Origin: Gautieria morchelliformis
Lineage: Eukaryota > Basidiomycota > Agaricomycetes > Gomphales > Gomphaceae
NCBI GenBank assembly: GCA_015179125.1
Contig: WHVA01000004.1
Span: 248,001 to 312,000, forward strand
DNA length: 64,000 nucleotides
Direction of reading: 5' to 3'
Below, piece by piece: positions 45,320 through 57,016 of the stretch. The translations under genes were made by a program, and so were the position numbers. The notes under the pieces are model-generated. The model worked only from the letters and a program-made list of their open reading frames with translations, made no database searches and had not been told where the DNA came from. The number at the start of each line of letters is the position of its first letter. Within the stretch, counting starts at the first letter, position 1.

Positions 45320-48300
45320 TCACAGCCAGACACCTTCACACCAGCCAATCTTTGTCCAATGCTGCACATGCTTGCTCCTTCTCAGACCTATCTCTTCCTC
45401 TCCTATCCCAGCCTGCTGTTCATTATGCTTTACCCTGTTTGATGGTGCTGGCGTCAGCTTTCGCATCTTTGGCCTGATATGTGGGCTGTCTTCTCGTGTC
45501 GCAAAAATTGGTTGTGGTCGTCGCTTAACCTTGACCTGTGGCTTGGTTTCCATGCCTCCAAAAGTTACCCTGGTGAGTCCTGTACCAACCTGAAGCAAGC
45601 TCCATTCATGTGGCTGATTGTCTGTCGTCACAACCGTAACTGGGAGGAAATCACGGAGGGCATGTTCATGCGGTGAGTCGGGTTTAGGGAGCTGTCGCAC
45701 GTCTCCCATTGCAATCCCTTCATTGACAGGCCACTTTAGCCATTGTGCAGAAGACATTGCCAGTTCATAGTCAGACCAAACACGCTGGATCCGACCTTCG
45801 TGCCACAACTCCCAAACCTCATGATCATGACCAGGACGGAGCCCAAAATATACATGCAGAACAACCATTTTAGGAGAAGTTGGCCTGGTCCCAGGGACAG
45901 CGTTGTCAGCATGAACCGGTGGTCAGGATCGAGGTTACGCCCATTCAGCTTCCATGTCACTTGTTCGCAGGCATCAACGACAATTGATGCATCACCTGCC
46001 ATCAGTGGAACATGGTAGTAGGTATGGAACATACTCCTATGTTGTTCGCGTGCCAGACCCTTACTTGTTACACGATCCTGCCAGTCGGTCCATAAATCCA
46101 TAACGGGATGTGGGCTTGCTCCTTTGAGTATCCATAATATTGCAGGCATCACATCGATCAAGGCCTTAGAGATGCCAACATTCTTATACCCTCGCAACTC
46201 ATAGCCATCTTCCCATAGGCACAGTGGCCATTCAATTTGGCCCACCTATAGATGGTCAATAACTGTGCTTTGAGAAATACTCTGATCTAGGACCTACATT
46301 GGTACTGTTGATATTTGCAGGAAAGAATGCCAAGGCTCCCTTGACCTCTGTCACATGCCGCTGTACCATTAAGTCAGATGGCCTTGCTTTTTCTGTGGCA
46401 TAAATGTTCCCTGCAAACCATTCCAGAACAGCTGAAGAGCCAGAAAAAGAGCAAATTCGAGCAGAATGAAAAATGCGAGTAGGATGTCTACCCTGCCGTG
46501 ACTTCCCAAGAGCTTCTTCAGGGCTTGGACGCAGAAGGACATACATCCCTATGCTGGGTAGGTGGATGTTATCAGCTTGATAGCACCCTTAATCAACATG
46601 TACTACTCACTCGCTGTTGTTCAGTGTGGGAACACAGTTGCTGCACTTGAACTCAAATGTAGAGTCTTGATAGTTTTTTGGAAGATCGAGGGTATATGGG
46701 ACCAGTTCTTGCAACGCACACATTGAATGGTGTCCAAAGGACCATCATGTCCATCCCCTTGGGACCCACATCGTGCACAAACAACGGGCCAAGGTGATGT
46801 CCGTCCACTGATTATACTTTGATTTGGTGGGCTCTCATGATATACTGTTGATGGAGAATGGGTCACTGGAGCATTCTCAAGAGGGATTGGTGTTATGGGT
46901 GGGGATGGTAGTATTGCAGGTGTGAGCGGTTCCTGTGAAGGTTGGTGAACCTCACTGAGCACCCCATTGGTATCCTCCCGAAGGAAAGGTATCCTATCCT
47001 CAACCTGTTCGTAGTCTTTGAGGATAGCTGCAATAGATCTCCGTGTACACTGAAACAAAAAGATAATTAGTGGGCAAGGTATATAACTCAATATACTCAC
47101 GTGCTGTGTTGAACATCGGCGATACATGATTAAGCTAGTATGCTCTCTCCAGTGCTCTAGGACGGTAGCAGGACCAGCTCAGACAGCGAACCTCCATTGC
47201 ACATATCATCATATTCATATACCATGTTACCTGGGCATATCTCAGCAATCCAATGCTCCTGTTCTTATACATGGATGATCTTCCCAACTAGTTTGTAGTC
47301 AATGATTGTGGAGCTCGCGAGTGCATCCCCAATAAATGACACAGTACATTCCAGTTGGTATGGGGATGTTTCTGAGATTTGGGGCCCAGACGGTGTCATA
47401 AGCGACAAGACTGTGGGCCAAGATGTCTCCACAGCTGTTATGGGGGCTAAGGCGCCACACCCCATGATGTTACAGTTCACTGGGGACCGACAATGGGTTA
47501 GTTCAGTACAAAATAGGCTATTTCCCTGTGGATCACGGGGAATTAGATGTTGCAGGCATTGGGAGAGGGTTGGGGACTGGTTTTCCAACTGTGACACAGC
47601 ATGCCACATCACTTGAATGTTTTGCGTATGGAGGGCAAATTGTGGAATCAGCTTGGATGCAGGGACACGGGTCTCATGTCCATGGGGACATTCATGGATA
47701 GAGAAGTGCTGGACATAGAAATGGGCAAGTGTTTGTTGGTTCTGGCTTTCCTACTCAGCTGTTGTGGCTGCATAAGTGAGGGGCCAATGGAAACAATCTG
47801 GATGCAACTTACAGATATCAGGTGGTGCATCCAAGTGATCGCACATCCAAAATCTGAAGGTGCATCATACAACTGCCACTTGTTAAATATTAGGTGCCAT
47901 AAGATCCCTTGGTATAATGCAAGCTCTCGTGTGCCAGCTATCACATGTCCATTCCTATCTTCTTCCCAGTCCTGTCGGCGTTGAAAGTGGTAAAAAAGTC
48001 CTCCGAGATGACTGGAAGGTTTGAGAGCATTGAACATGTTCTTCTTCAACTCGGGGTTGAGGCCAATGAAAGCACAATGCAGTAACTCGGTGCCCACGTC
48101 CAAAAAGCAGGAGTTTGGGGAAGACCAAATATAAGACTTTAATGCATGTGGCAATGACGATGTACCATCATTGGCCGACTGGTTGGAGTTCCCTTTCTGT
48201 CCAGATTCCTGATAATATGTTGTTGACTTCGAGGCTTTCTCCAAGGCCTCAATGGTATCTGGAGGCCTCCCATCGTTATCATCCAATTTTTTGTGGTATC

Positions 48301-50450
48301 CCCACTTTGGTGGATCATGGGATCACAGGGCTCTGGCGGTGTCACATCCCTGCTGTTATACCTAGCTCTCAATGCATTTCAGGTGTGATACTCAGGAGAA
48401 CACACCTTTGACTGCATGATATTTCCCTTCAAGCTGGCGAACATGCAGATACAGCCTTTCTAGTCCGCCTATCAGATCATGGTTGATACCTGTTGCATGG
48501 TGCAATAGCGAATGCTGGGCTTCAACCAGATTAGATGTATGAGGCACCTCAGCAAATACATCATTGTCAACCTTGCGGTGACATGGAAATATCATACAGG
48601 CCACTGCTGGTTGCAGCCACCAGTTAAGCCATCCAACTGCCTTGGGGAAGACTCAGCGAAGCTCATTGGTAATTTGACCAAACTCATTGGGTGTTATAGA
48701 TGGAAATAGAAGCCAAGATGTCAATTGTTCGAACTTTGAGACCAATGGAGGAGCTACAATGGCTCCACTGTATTTGATTCTTCGACATGAACCTAACCAA
48801 TGTGTCTTGCAGCCAACAAGGTATTGGCTTGCCTCTTTCTGAAAATGCTGTATCTCCACTTGCTGAGCTTCTGCTGAGAGAAACCCACAGTTTATGAGTT
48901 GAGATGTCATGGTGGCACTATATTCTGCTGCATGTGCAGCCCGAGCAGCTGCTGACTAGTCCATTATCTATTCATTTTAACCATTCATGAGATATTGGTC
49001 TCTTTGAGCAGTGACAGCTGACATACATGTAATAAGAGCTTGGCCTGAAACTTGGAGCCTGATGCCTGGACAATTTGCCCAAACAGATGCTTGAAATGTG
49101 GACGGTGATGTGCTATGTCCTGTCGGTCGATCCATGTATATAGGACAGGTGCCCACTTGTTGAGGACACGGCTCCAAGAACATGCTGCCAACAGAACACC
49201 AGATTTGAAAAATGAGTGATCGCCATCGACCACGAACCCATGTCGAGCATGCTCCTCACTAGCTGGGGTGTCCAGCTAGTCAGCTATAGCATCAGTGAGA
49301 AATGTTCAGCCATAAATGGGGTTTGTAAAACAATGAACGTAGGAGAATGTATCCCAGAGTTAACAAGGAACTCCGTGTCAAATTTCTCTTTCAATTTCGC
49401 AAAGCACTGGAGGAATGAGAGGTCACCCTTACTTGGTGATGCCAACCCCAAACGGTTCTGACTTTGCCCACATTGGTAGTGGGCACGTCGCGCATCTGTG
49501 AGCACTGGAGAGATATCACCTAGTGGAGTAGAGCCAAGTGTACCATTACCAGTGCGAAACTTGAGTGCTGTTGCATCCGAACGATGGGCTATTTGTACAT
49601 CTACTGCATCCTCCTCAATCCTTGTGAGTTTGCCAGACATGGGTGGCCGTGGATGAGTATGCAAACCCTCATGGGACCAGCATGTCCATTCAACTCCATG
49701 GTGGATCTCCTTCCATTGAAATGTTCGTGCATGGCATATATGCAGCTGGTGAGTAATACAGCCACACCCATGGCAAGGTTGCATAAGCTGTTGTGATCGT
49801 GCTGTTGAATTGGTTTTGCTTCGGCGCAAAGGACCACATTGTGCACACTCAATAACTCCACAGCAAACACGTATTTCTGTGGCACCTCTACCACCATTGG
49901 AGTGCCAAGACAATTTGGTTTGCGTAAATTTAGATGGTGCTTCGGCAGTGGGATACTCCCGTGTCTGGTCACCATTAGGATAGTCTGCAAAGGAATGAAA
50001 GTAATCTGGTGATCGTTGCTTGAGTACCAATTGCACCTATTACTTGATCAGCAACTGGGACAGCTGGCTGTTTCGCATATTGTACTGGAGGTACAATTGT
50101 CTCATGGATGTGATGTATCGGAGGTGGAAGGCCCAAGCGATTTTTGGCAAGTGCGAGAGGTAGAATTGGTTGTGTAATGCGGTCAGGTGCAGGAGAGACT
50201 AAAGGACCAACAGGCTATCGGTTTTCTTCTTGCTCAAGAAGAGGTGGTTCTTGCATAGTCTGTCGAAGACTAACAGGAGCATGCTGGGCCACCGGCAGCA
50301 TTCCAGCGGCAAAAGGTGCATATTGAAATTGTGGGGGTGCATAAACATATGGTTGCGTAACATGGTGTTGATTGCCGTTCCAAAACCCAGGTACATTATT
50401 TTGAGAACCATGACCATCGGTGATGGCTGCTGCCTGATAGCCTATGGTGA
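45320..50450 (-). mobile_element. GCM-domain transposase locus (WRKY-GCM1 zinc-finger type), probably interrupted
   Basis: Exons run right to left. 50420-50225 encodes a Pro/Gln-rich start (VPGFWNGNQHHVTQPYVYAP). After a 3' splice site near 49993, 49990-49284 encodes the GCM-type zinc-binding region: SKFTQTKLSWHSNGGRGATE, CCGVIECAQCGPL, CHGCGCITHQLHICHA, and HEGLHTHPRPP. Then LTDARRAHYQCGQSQNRLG. At 49233 VDGDHSFFKSGVLLAACSWS, with RQDIAHHRPHFKHLFGQIVQ, fits the first part of a DDE transposase core. At 48550 HTSNLVEAQHSLLHHATGIN fits the Glu-containing part. 46800-46720 has a PHD-like Cys/His cluster (CARCGSQGDGH...CVRCKNW). The last exon ends at 45320. Basidiomycete genomes carry many such genes. 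Intactness could not be settled because joins between exons in 46200-48600 are unclear. Confidence 0.6.
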
Positions 50451-50625
50451 AAAGTCAGAACTTGCACTAATACCGACACGGGCAAGTGGCCTGTCCAGTA
50501 GACACATAGCCAGGTTGGAAATGCTCAGTACAACCCACCTATTATTCCTTGGATGGGGGAATAAAAGGCGTTAGTGGGATAGGGCGGGACTGGGGGAACA
50601 GGTTGTCAGGGGAACACCAATCACA

Positions 50626-50895
50626 CACTGTCTATGATCGCACCGTGCATGATCGCACCGTGCTTGGTCGCACTGTGCGTGATCGCACTGTGCATGATCG
50701 CACTGTGCATGGTTGCACTGTGTGTGATCGCACTGTGCATGATCGCACTGTGCATGGTCGCACTGTGCATGGTCGCACTGTGCATGGTCGCACTGTGCAT
50801 GGTCGCACTGTGCATGGTCGCACTGTGCATGGTCGCACTGTGCATGGTCGCACTGTGCATGATTGCACTGTGCATTATCACACACTGCATCATCG
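50626..50895. repeat. 15-bp minisatellite (CACTGTGCATGGTCG)
   Basis: About 18 units with few variants (G/A at one position, some T changes at the edges). The length is a multiple of three and the unit lacks stops in several frames of both strands, so long open frames there are not evidence for a gene. Confidence 0.92.
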
Positions 50896-50929
50896 CAGCG
50901 TGTTGTTGGTGGCCCCTGAGCTTCTCCTA

Positions 50930-52500
50930 GCCTTTAGCATCCTTCTGTCTTGTGTTCCGTTTATTTCCCTTCCTGTTCCGGCCCCTTCCGACATCATTCC
51001 TTCCTTATCTGTCCAGCCCTGTTATCGCTGGCATGATTGCTTATGTAACTCGGGCATTCGGTGATCAGGCTACCATGCCCGCGTTTGCTTATAGTCGTAG
51101 TTAGGTGGCGAAGGGGTTCCTTAGAGTTTTCTCTTTGGATCCCCCTTTGCCAGGTATGTTCATGTCCTGTATATAGTTCTCTATCTCACTTTGGATCCCC
51201 CTTCGCCAGTTCGCCGCTTGAGTGTAGAGTGTCTGCCCAGGTTGCCCTTATACATGTCCTTTGGACCTGCCAAATGGACCTGGAGTGTCGGAATTACTTT
51301 GTTTGGAGTCCATGGTGGGGTTATTTAACCCCAGGAGGCCAAGCACGCATCGAAACATTCTTGGGAACAGACAGGCACAGTCAACAAGGAGGGAGATGGC
51401 ATGTGAGTGGACAGAGTTTCAATGCCAACGTGACGAGGGCTTTAGGGCTGGCCATTCCGTGGTTCTTTGTAAGGCGGAAGCAGATGATTGAGATGATCGA
51501 GACTAGATGCCAGGACAATGAGCTTGTAGCATGAGATAATGGAGTGGGTGAAGATGACAAGTTGTGGAGCACAGATGGAGCTTGAGAAGAAGGCGAATCA
51601 AATGATGAACTTGAAGAGCGAAGAACAGCACCAAGGTGAGGTGCTCGGGCAACAAAATCTAAATGAAACATATAGTAGGCCCCAATCATTCCAGTGTCAG
51701 GAGTGGACAATCGAGACGATCGAGAACTAGATGCCATGAGATAATGCGTGATGGTCAAAATGCACAAATATATTCTGCGCGCGGGCGACGAAGTGAAATG
51801 GGACCATGCATGCCTGGGTATGTGCCAACATGGCATGGGTGGCTATAGGGACAAAGTGTGCTTGCCATGTCGGATACCCAGGTGCGCGATACCCAGTGCG
51901 TGCGTGGTTTCATTTGCGTCACGTGTGCAAATTAATATATTTTGAGCACCATAACAATAGAGTGTGAAGATGAGGAGCTGAGGAGCACAGATGGAGCCTG
52001 AGCAGAAGGCAAATCAAATTATGAACCTGAAGAGCGCAGCCAACCAACAGCGCCAAGGTGAGCTGCTCGGGCAACAAAATCTAAATGAAAACATACATTG
52101 GACCAATCATACAAGTAGCGTATCAGTGCTGTGAAGAGTTGGCACAGACAGAGGCTAGTATAAGAGATCAGATGACCATACACAGTTTGAAGTAAAACTA
52201 GTTGAACCATCCAATAATCGGAAAGTGAACAGAAATGAACAGTACGGCCTCTTCAGGCCTACAAAACAACCTAGGCAACGAGCGTAGGCTCTGCTTGCTG
52301 ATGCTCGGTCGATATAGAGGCTATTGTGACAAATGTGTGTATTTAATTTGGTCAAACAGGTGGCCAATCGCTGAAAAGTGAAAAAGTGAGTGGAAGTGTT
52401 ACAAAACGACTTTCTCTGCCAAAAAGTGAACGTAAGTGAAAAAAGTGCGCGTTTGGCAGGGAAAGTGAGCGAAAAGTGACATCCGTAAGTCACTTGGTGA
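50930..52500. repeat. unassigned region with a duplicated Ser-rich segment
   Basis: 51545-51700 and 51965-52110 are direct repeats (shared GAGCACAGATGGAGC and CTCGGGCAACAAAATCTAAATG). On the minus strand they read as Ser-rich (LRSSSSSFDSPSSQAPSVLH), with FHLDFVARAPHLGAV and FHLDFVARAAHLGAV in the two copies. No known domain. Nothing further is supported. Confidence 0.4.
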
Positions 52501-52514
52501 ACCACCGTTTGGTA

Positions 52515-52930
52515 GGTTCCTGATGTGCCTCTCTCCGCTCGGAATCATCAGTATGCGGTCGTTCAGTGTTTATGAAATTCAATGGCGATGTGCTGTGGTA
52601 CCGCCTATTCTCGGCAGGTGACACTGTCGTCATTCTAATAATAGCATACTAGATAAAATAACAAACACGTTGCAGATCACCCTAGATTGCCTGGGCCACC
52701 CGCGCACAGCTCTACATCACCGTCACAGCGGGTACACTGAATGCACGCTATCGTGGTTACCAGTCGTTGTGCCCCATCTCGAAATTCGATGGTCTCTCCA
52801 TATGACCTCTTCCCACGTTAGGACATGCCGCCAAAATGAGAAATTTCCACTGTCACAATATATCCAGCAACATTGATACAAGCTGGTATGCCTTCAGAGA
52901 TCATCCAACGTCACTTTAGAATGCAAACTC
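52515..52930 (-). repeat. module IV spacer piece (320-bp repeat), inverted
   Basis: 52540-52930 matches the reverse of 29890-30300 and 38560-38860. It joins directly at about 52930 to internal DUF6533 sequence, so promoter and exons 1-3 of that gene were deleted. Confidence 0.55.
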
Positions 52931-52934
52931 TGGC

Positions 52935-53647
52935 GATTGAGGTGGGATCTCCCAAGGCTGTGTCAGATATGGGTAGGGAACATATTCCTATGATATTGCA
53001 TATGTTGATTCATATTCAGATTCGTGCTTACAATTACATTGGCTACTGCTGTCACAACTGAGGTATTGTTACTTATAAAGCCATTAAGCTTTGAGGGCTT
53101 ACCCAGTCTTCTTTTACATTCCAGGTATTGAGGGTATGTAATACATTGATCATGATAAAAGAATGGTTAACTTCAGCTGCTCTATGGCATAAAGCCAAGC
53201 CTTCAAGCCATCTTAGCCTACCTTCAGAACAGGTATCTTCTTGCCAATCTAAGCAGAAAGCCATGATTGCACTAACAGGGCATAACCAGCTTCTCAGTAA
53301 TTATCATCTGCCGCTTTCATCTAACTCTCAAAGAGAGACACAGTCGACTTAGCAGCCCCTCATTACCCTCTCTTTCATTCTCCAGCTTCCAAGCAGCCAG
53401 ACAAAGTGTTCACAATGCTATAGTGGCTGAATTTGGGAACCCTCACTTGAGCCAGGAGGATTTTAATGCTGAGAATTTGGAGGACAATGTGGCTGATAAG
53501 GAAGGCCAGGAGTCACCTGAAGAGGCTGGGTCAGCTGGGATAGAGTTGGATGAGTTTCCTCACATGACTGGATTTCCTGGAGATGTAGAACTGGCTGGAC
53601 AGATCCCCTCTGGTGAGCAGTTAGTGTCTCTTTCAGCCACTGGTTAA
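52935..53647 (+). pseudogene. DUF6533-like gene, module IV, 3' part
   Basis: Plus-strand equivalent of 36242-36890. The final exon (53423-53647) is open: MAEFGNPHLSQEDFNAENLE, DNVADKEGQESPEEAGSAG and IELDEFP, stop at 53645-53647. 5' exons are absent. Its flank 53770-54480 matches 35221-36050 inverted, so this copy lies in opposite orientation to module III. Confidence 0.6.
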
Positions 53648-53894
53648 TGGTTCAGTAGGATCTGGAAGAATGGTGGAGGCTTAATGATAGCATCCAATCT
53701 AATGCATCATAGCCACGATTCCAATACAGACCCACTAGCAGAGTAACATACAGCAACTTATGTGGCTATCTGCTCACTGTGGCCAACCCATAGTGTTGAC
53801 AGTCCTTGGAATGACAAGTATGGTAAGTGGAAGCCCAACAAATCCATGTACTCTAGAGAAAATCTGGGGCAGGATCAGGGGGCTGGTATCTCAT

Positions 53895-54012
53895 AGCAAT
53901 AAAAAACCCAGTGGGAACGGCATGAACCCATGACCCTCTCAAACACCCTGTCAGACGCAAGTACACAAGACCCTATTGTGCTGCTCATGAGTATCGGCAA
54001 CATTTGGTCTGG
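53895..54012 (-). repeat. Pol III-like (SINE?) remnant, best copy
   Basis: On the minus strand: GGGTCTTGTGTACTTGCGTC, then GGGTCATGGGTTCATGCC (B-box-like GGTTCATGCC), then CCCACTGGG and a T6 run. Spacing of about 40 nt between the two boxes is tRNA-like. Two diverged copies lie at 26445 and 35740. Confidence 0.38.
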
Positions 54013-54569
54013 ACTGAGCCCGACATCACATTAAATTGAGAGCGCGACATCCCTGATCATGACAGACACTGATATTCCCATTGCACACATAGCCTACCAT
54101 ATATTTATACACCATGTGAGCGCCGTACAGTCTGGATGTGCATGAGTATATGCAGATATGCCAAAAGCTCCTAAACTCACTGTGCTTCACTCTAAATTTT
54201 GAGTGGCCGATAAGTATCCTTTTATCCTCATATTATTACTTCCTGGGAATGAGCCGAATCGGGATGTGGATAAATTAAATCACCGGTAACACTGAACACT
54301 GATGAGTTCGAGTATGGAAAATAGATTAATTGTATGGAATAAAATAGAGGGTGGGACATTTCTACTTCTGAATATGCTGCAACAGCTTTGAGACAGAGTG
54401 ACCTAGAATATTGGTTCTTGTGAGATGTTCTACAGATATCACGAACAAGCTAGATTACCTGAACCTCCAAGAAATACCTTATTCCATCACTGTCACGTCA
54501 CCCATTCGTGGCCGCGAGATAAGACTGTGTATTGATAGGAAATGACGTCAACTATGATTGCACCACCAG

Positions 54570-55350
54570 TTAAGCCTCACTCACGTCTCTCTCTGTCAGA
54601 AATTCGAGGTAGGCCAGCACAACTGCCACCCAAAACCCAGGAGCAACACCCAGCTGTCGCTGTCGCTCAATCCCCTTGTTGATATCAAGCAAGCCCGTAG
54701 TAAGCACGGAGACCGTTGGCGTGTGGTGCCTGAAGGTTAAGAGTGGCACAGCCATATTTCCCACCTGGGGCGAGGAGGGCATGAGGGTAAATGATGCCGT
54801 TGATCGAATAGGCAGTGATGGTATGATGCAAGCTAACGCGTGGAAAAAGAAAGGGAACAGGGCTGGAGACAAGGTAGTGGATGTAGGAAGGAGTAAGGAA
54901 GGGTAGAAGATGAAATGTGTGACAGTGGTGGGATTCGGGAGCGTGATTGCATGTAGCTTTGCTTTGATTTCATGAGAGGACGGCACAGAGAGGCTCTGAG
55001 AGGAAGACGGTGATGGTGCAACAGGTGGTGTAACCGTGTAGGTGGGTAGGAGTGCGTGTTAACATTGATGTGCAGTTCCCCTGGTGGTGACTCTTTCTCC
55101 GGTGTGCCGAGAAGTGCGTACTGAAAACGCGAGTGTTCCATCAAGATCCTCAGGTGCGCTAATGGTCGGTATAGTCCCCATAGTGACAGAAGCTGGGGCT
55201 GGCTTTGGGGCTGGTGGAATGAGAGGAATGAATGTGCTTTGTGGGAAGGATGGGGATCGGACTCGGAGATACCAGCCACATTTAGGACGGTGGATAGACC
55301 ACCGCAGGGAGCTTGTTGCACTGTCCCGGAGAGGCCATGAACGTGAGAAG
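54570..55350 (-). CDS. unrecognised coding fragment cut by LTR-B
   Basis: Two minus-strand frames with protein-like composition: CGWYLRVRSPSFPQSTFIPL, PAPASVTMGTIPTISAPEDL and SVRTSRHTGERVTTRG (55350-55059); and SLSVPSSHEIKAKLHAITLP, SPQVGNMAVPLLTF and LLDINKGIERQRQLGVAPGF, ending LEFLTERDVSEA at a stop (54570). They could be one gene with an intron or frame change near 55040. The LTR at 55356 begins just upstream. No known domain. Confidence 0.35.
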
Positions 55351-55355
55351 ACTAC

Positions 55356-55840
55356 TGGTGGGTGCATTTATGCTCCTGCACCAAAATCAAGCCAAATACA
55401 TTACACCATTCGTATTTCCTTCCAATTTCTACTCAGATTGTTCTACTATGATCACTTTATTTTTCAGAAATTTTCCGAATTTTTCTACCAAAGATTTGTA
55501 CTTCTATTTCGATTTGTTTTTCTTCTTGTCACCACCGGCACCCTTACGTAATCATTTCGACGCGGGCTGCCATGGGCGCTAAAGGGATGGGTGGTAGTAT
55601 ATGCACAGTGAGACAGATTTCCCCCTCTCTCAGTGACAGCCAAGTTCACTGAGAGAGGCAAGTGAATTAGCCTTATTCTCCTTCGATTTATCAACCCAGA
55701 AATCCTGTAGTTGATTGATTTCTAGGTAGTGTATAATATATTGAGTGACAACCAAATTCACTGAGAGAGTTAATTGATTTCTAGTCCATTCTTTTGAGTA
55801 TCAAGTCCGAACCTACTGCCTATAATTCCTGTCCTCTACA
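55356..55840 (-). mobile_element. 3' LTR of the gypsy element (family B, copy 3)
   Basis: Inverted match to the solo LTRs at 40328 and 42874. On the minus strand it begins TGTAGAGGACAGGAATTATA and ends GGGTGCATTTATGC-complement with one changed end base (CA-terminus read as TGGTGGG on the plus strand). Hairpin arms at 55624-55636 and 55646-55658. The integrase stop codon (TAG) lies in the first bases of the LTR. Confidence 0.85.
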
Positions 55841-56777
55841 TTTTCAGCTCGTCAGAAAGCTCAAGGGTCACTGTCAAGGTGTCGTTATGTGCCTCAATGA
55901 TGTGGTATGGTCCGATGTACCGTGGAACTAGTTCTCTGGCTCTTCCTTTCAGGAGAGTTAGGTTTTGGGTCGAGAGGTAGACGCGATCGGTGGCCATGTA
56001 CCTGTTGCTCGCCATATGTTTCTTGTTTGCATGAAACATTTGAATCACTCGATGCTCTATGATTGCATCGTGTGCCGCCATCAGGTTCAACCTTTCCGGA
56101 TGTGCGAACCGGGCTACCCCTTTGAATGGGGTATCCATGGCTATCAGGAGATCTATCCGCGGCATATAGCCATGGTTCAGCTCGAAGGGCGCGAACCCTG
56201 TGGTCGCGCTGACGTTGCTGTTGAGGGTGACCTCAACCATTGGGCACTTCAATGCCCAAACCTTCTGGTCGTCTCTGATGACTGCGCTCAATATCTGTCC
56301 TATCGAGCGGTTTGCCTGCTCTGTGGCTCCATCCGTGTGGGGATGGAAGGCAGTTGACATGAGGAGCTTAGTCCCTATGAGTCGCTGTAGTTCACGCCAA
56401 AAGATCGATGTGAACTTCGAGTCTCTATCCGAGACGATGGAGTCGGGAACCCCATGGAGCTGAATGACCTCTTTCAGAAACAGCCAGGCTACTCCCTTGG
56501 TTGACACGCTCGTCGTTGTTGGGACGAGGTGGACGAGCGATGTTAGTTGGTCGATGACTACCATCAGGTAGTCACAGTCATTGGACTTGGGCAGGGGCCC
56601 CATGAAGTCAATGCCAGTTGACTGCCACGGCCTATCCGGAATTGGTAGACTGTGTAGTAGGCCTGTGGGCCGTTGTGGCCCGGTCTTCATCGTCTGGCAC
56701 TTCGTGCACGATGTGCAGAATGACTCTATGTCTGGGCTCATGCCCGGCCACCAATATGACCTTCGAAGGTAGTTCAA
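55836..56777 (-). CDS. gypsy integrase
   Basis: 313-codon open frame. Zinc-binding end: CTSCTKCQTMK. Catalytic core: D in GIDFMGPLPKS, D in SIVSDRDSKFTSIFW and E in HTDGATEQANRSIGQ, the D,D-35-E triad. The C-terminal region (GRARELVPRYIGPYHIIEAH) is the GPY/F module. The frame opens at MNYLRRSYWWPGMSPDIESF; the preceding His residues of the HHCC finger lie in another frame, so a frameshift sits near 56780-56850. It is the best-preserved domain of the element. Confidence 0.82.
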   Translation of the reverse strand: MNYLRRSYWWPGMSPDIESFCTSCTKCQTMKTGPQRPTGLLHSLPIPDRPWQSTGIDFMGPLPKSNDCDYLMVVIDQLTSLVHLVPTTTSVSTKGVAWLFLKEVIQLHGVPDSIVSDRDSKFTSIFWRELQRLIGTKLLMSTAFHPHTDGATEQANRSIGQILSAVIRDDQKVWALKCPMVEVTLNSNVSATTGFAPFELNHGYMPRIDLLIAMDTPFKGVARFAHPERLNLMAAHDAIIEHRVIQMFHANKKHMASNRYMATDRVYLSTQNLTLLKGRARELVPRYIGPYHIIEAHNDTLTVTLELSDELKM

Positions 56778-57016
56778 AGTCTTCAGATGGCCGTAGTGAC
56801 CGACAATCTGGTGTGCTCAATTGATGATGATTTCGATCAGCCTCCTTCCCCCCTGAAGAACAGAACGGGGGATGGCAATGATGTCTCACTTGATCTGGTT
56901 CTTTGTCCAAATCAGCCCATCCCGGATTCTGAATCTCGGGTGTGCGTCCGGGTGCTCCATGATCATCGCAAACATGGTGTCCTTATGGTACGTGTCTCGT
57001 AAGACCTTGGACATGT

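Noticed and set aside
50549..51064. 171-codon frame over the minisatellite
   Set aside because: Open only because the 15-bp unit lacks stops; equal-length frames exist on the other strand.
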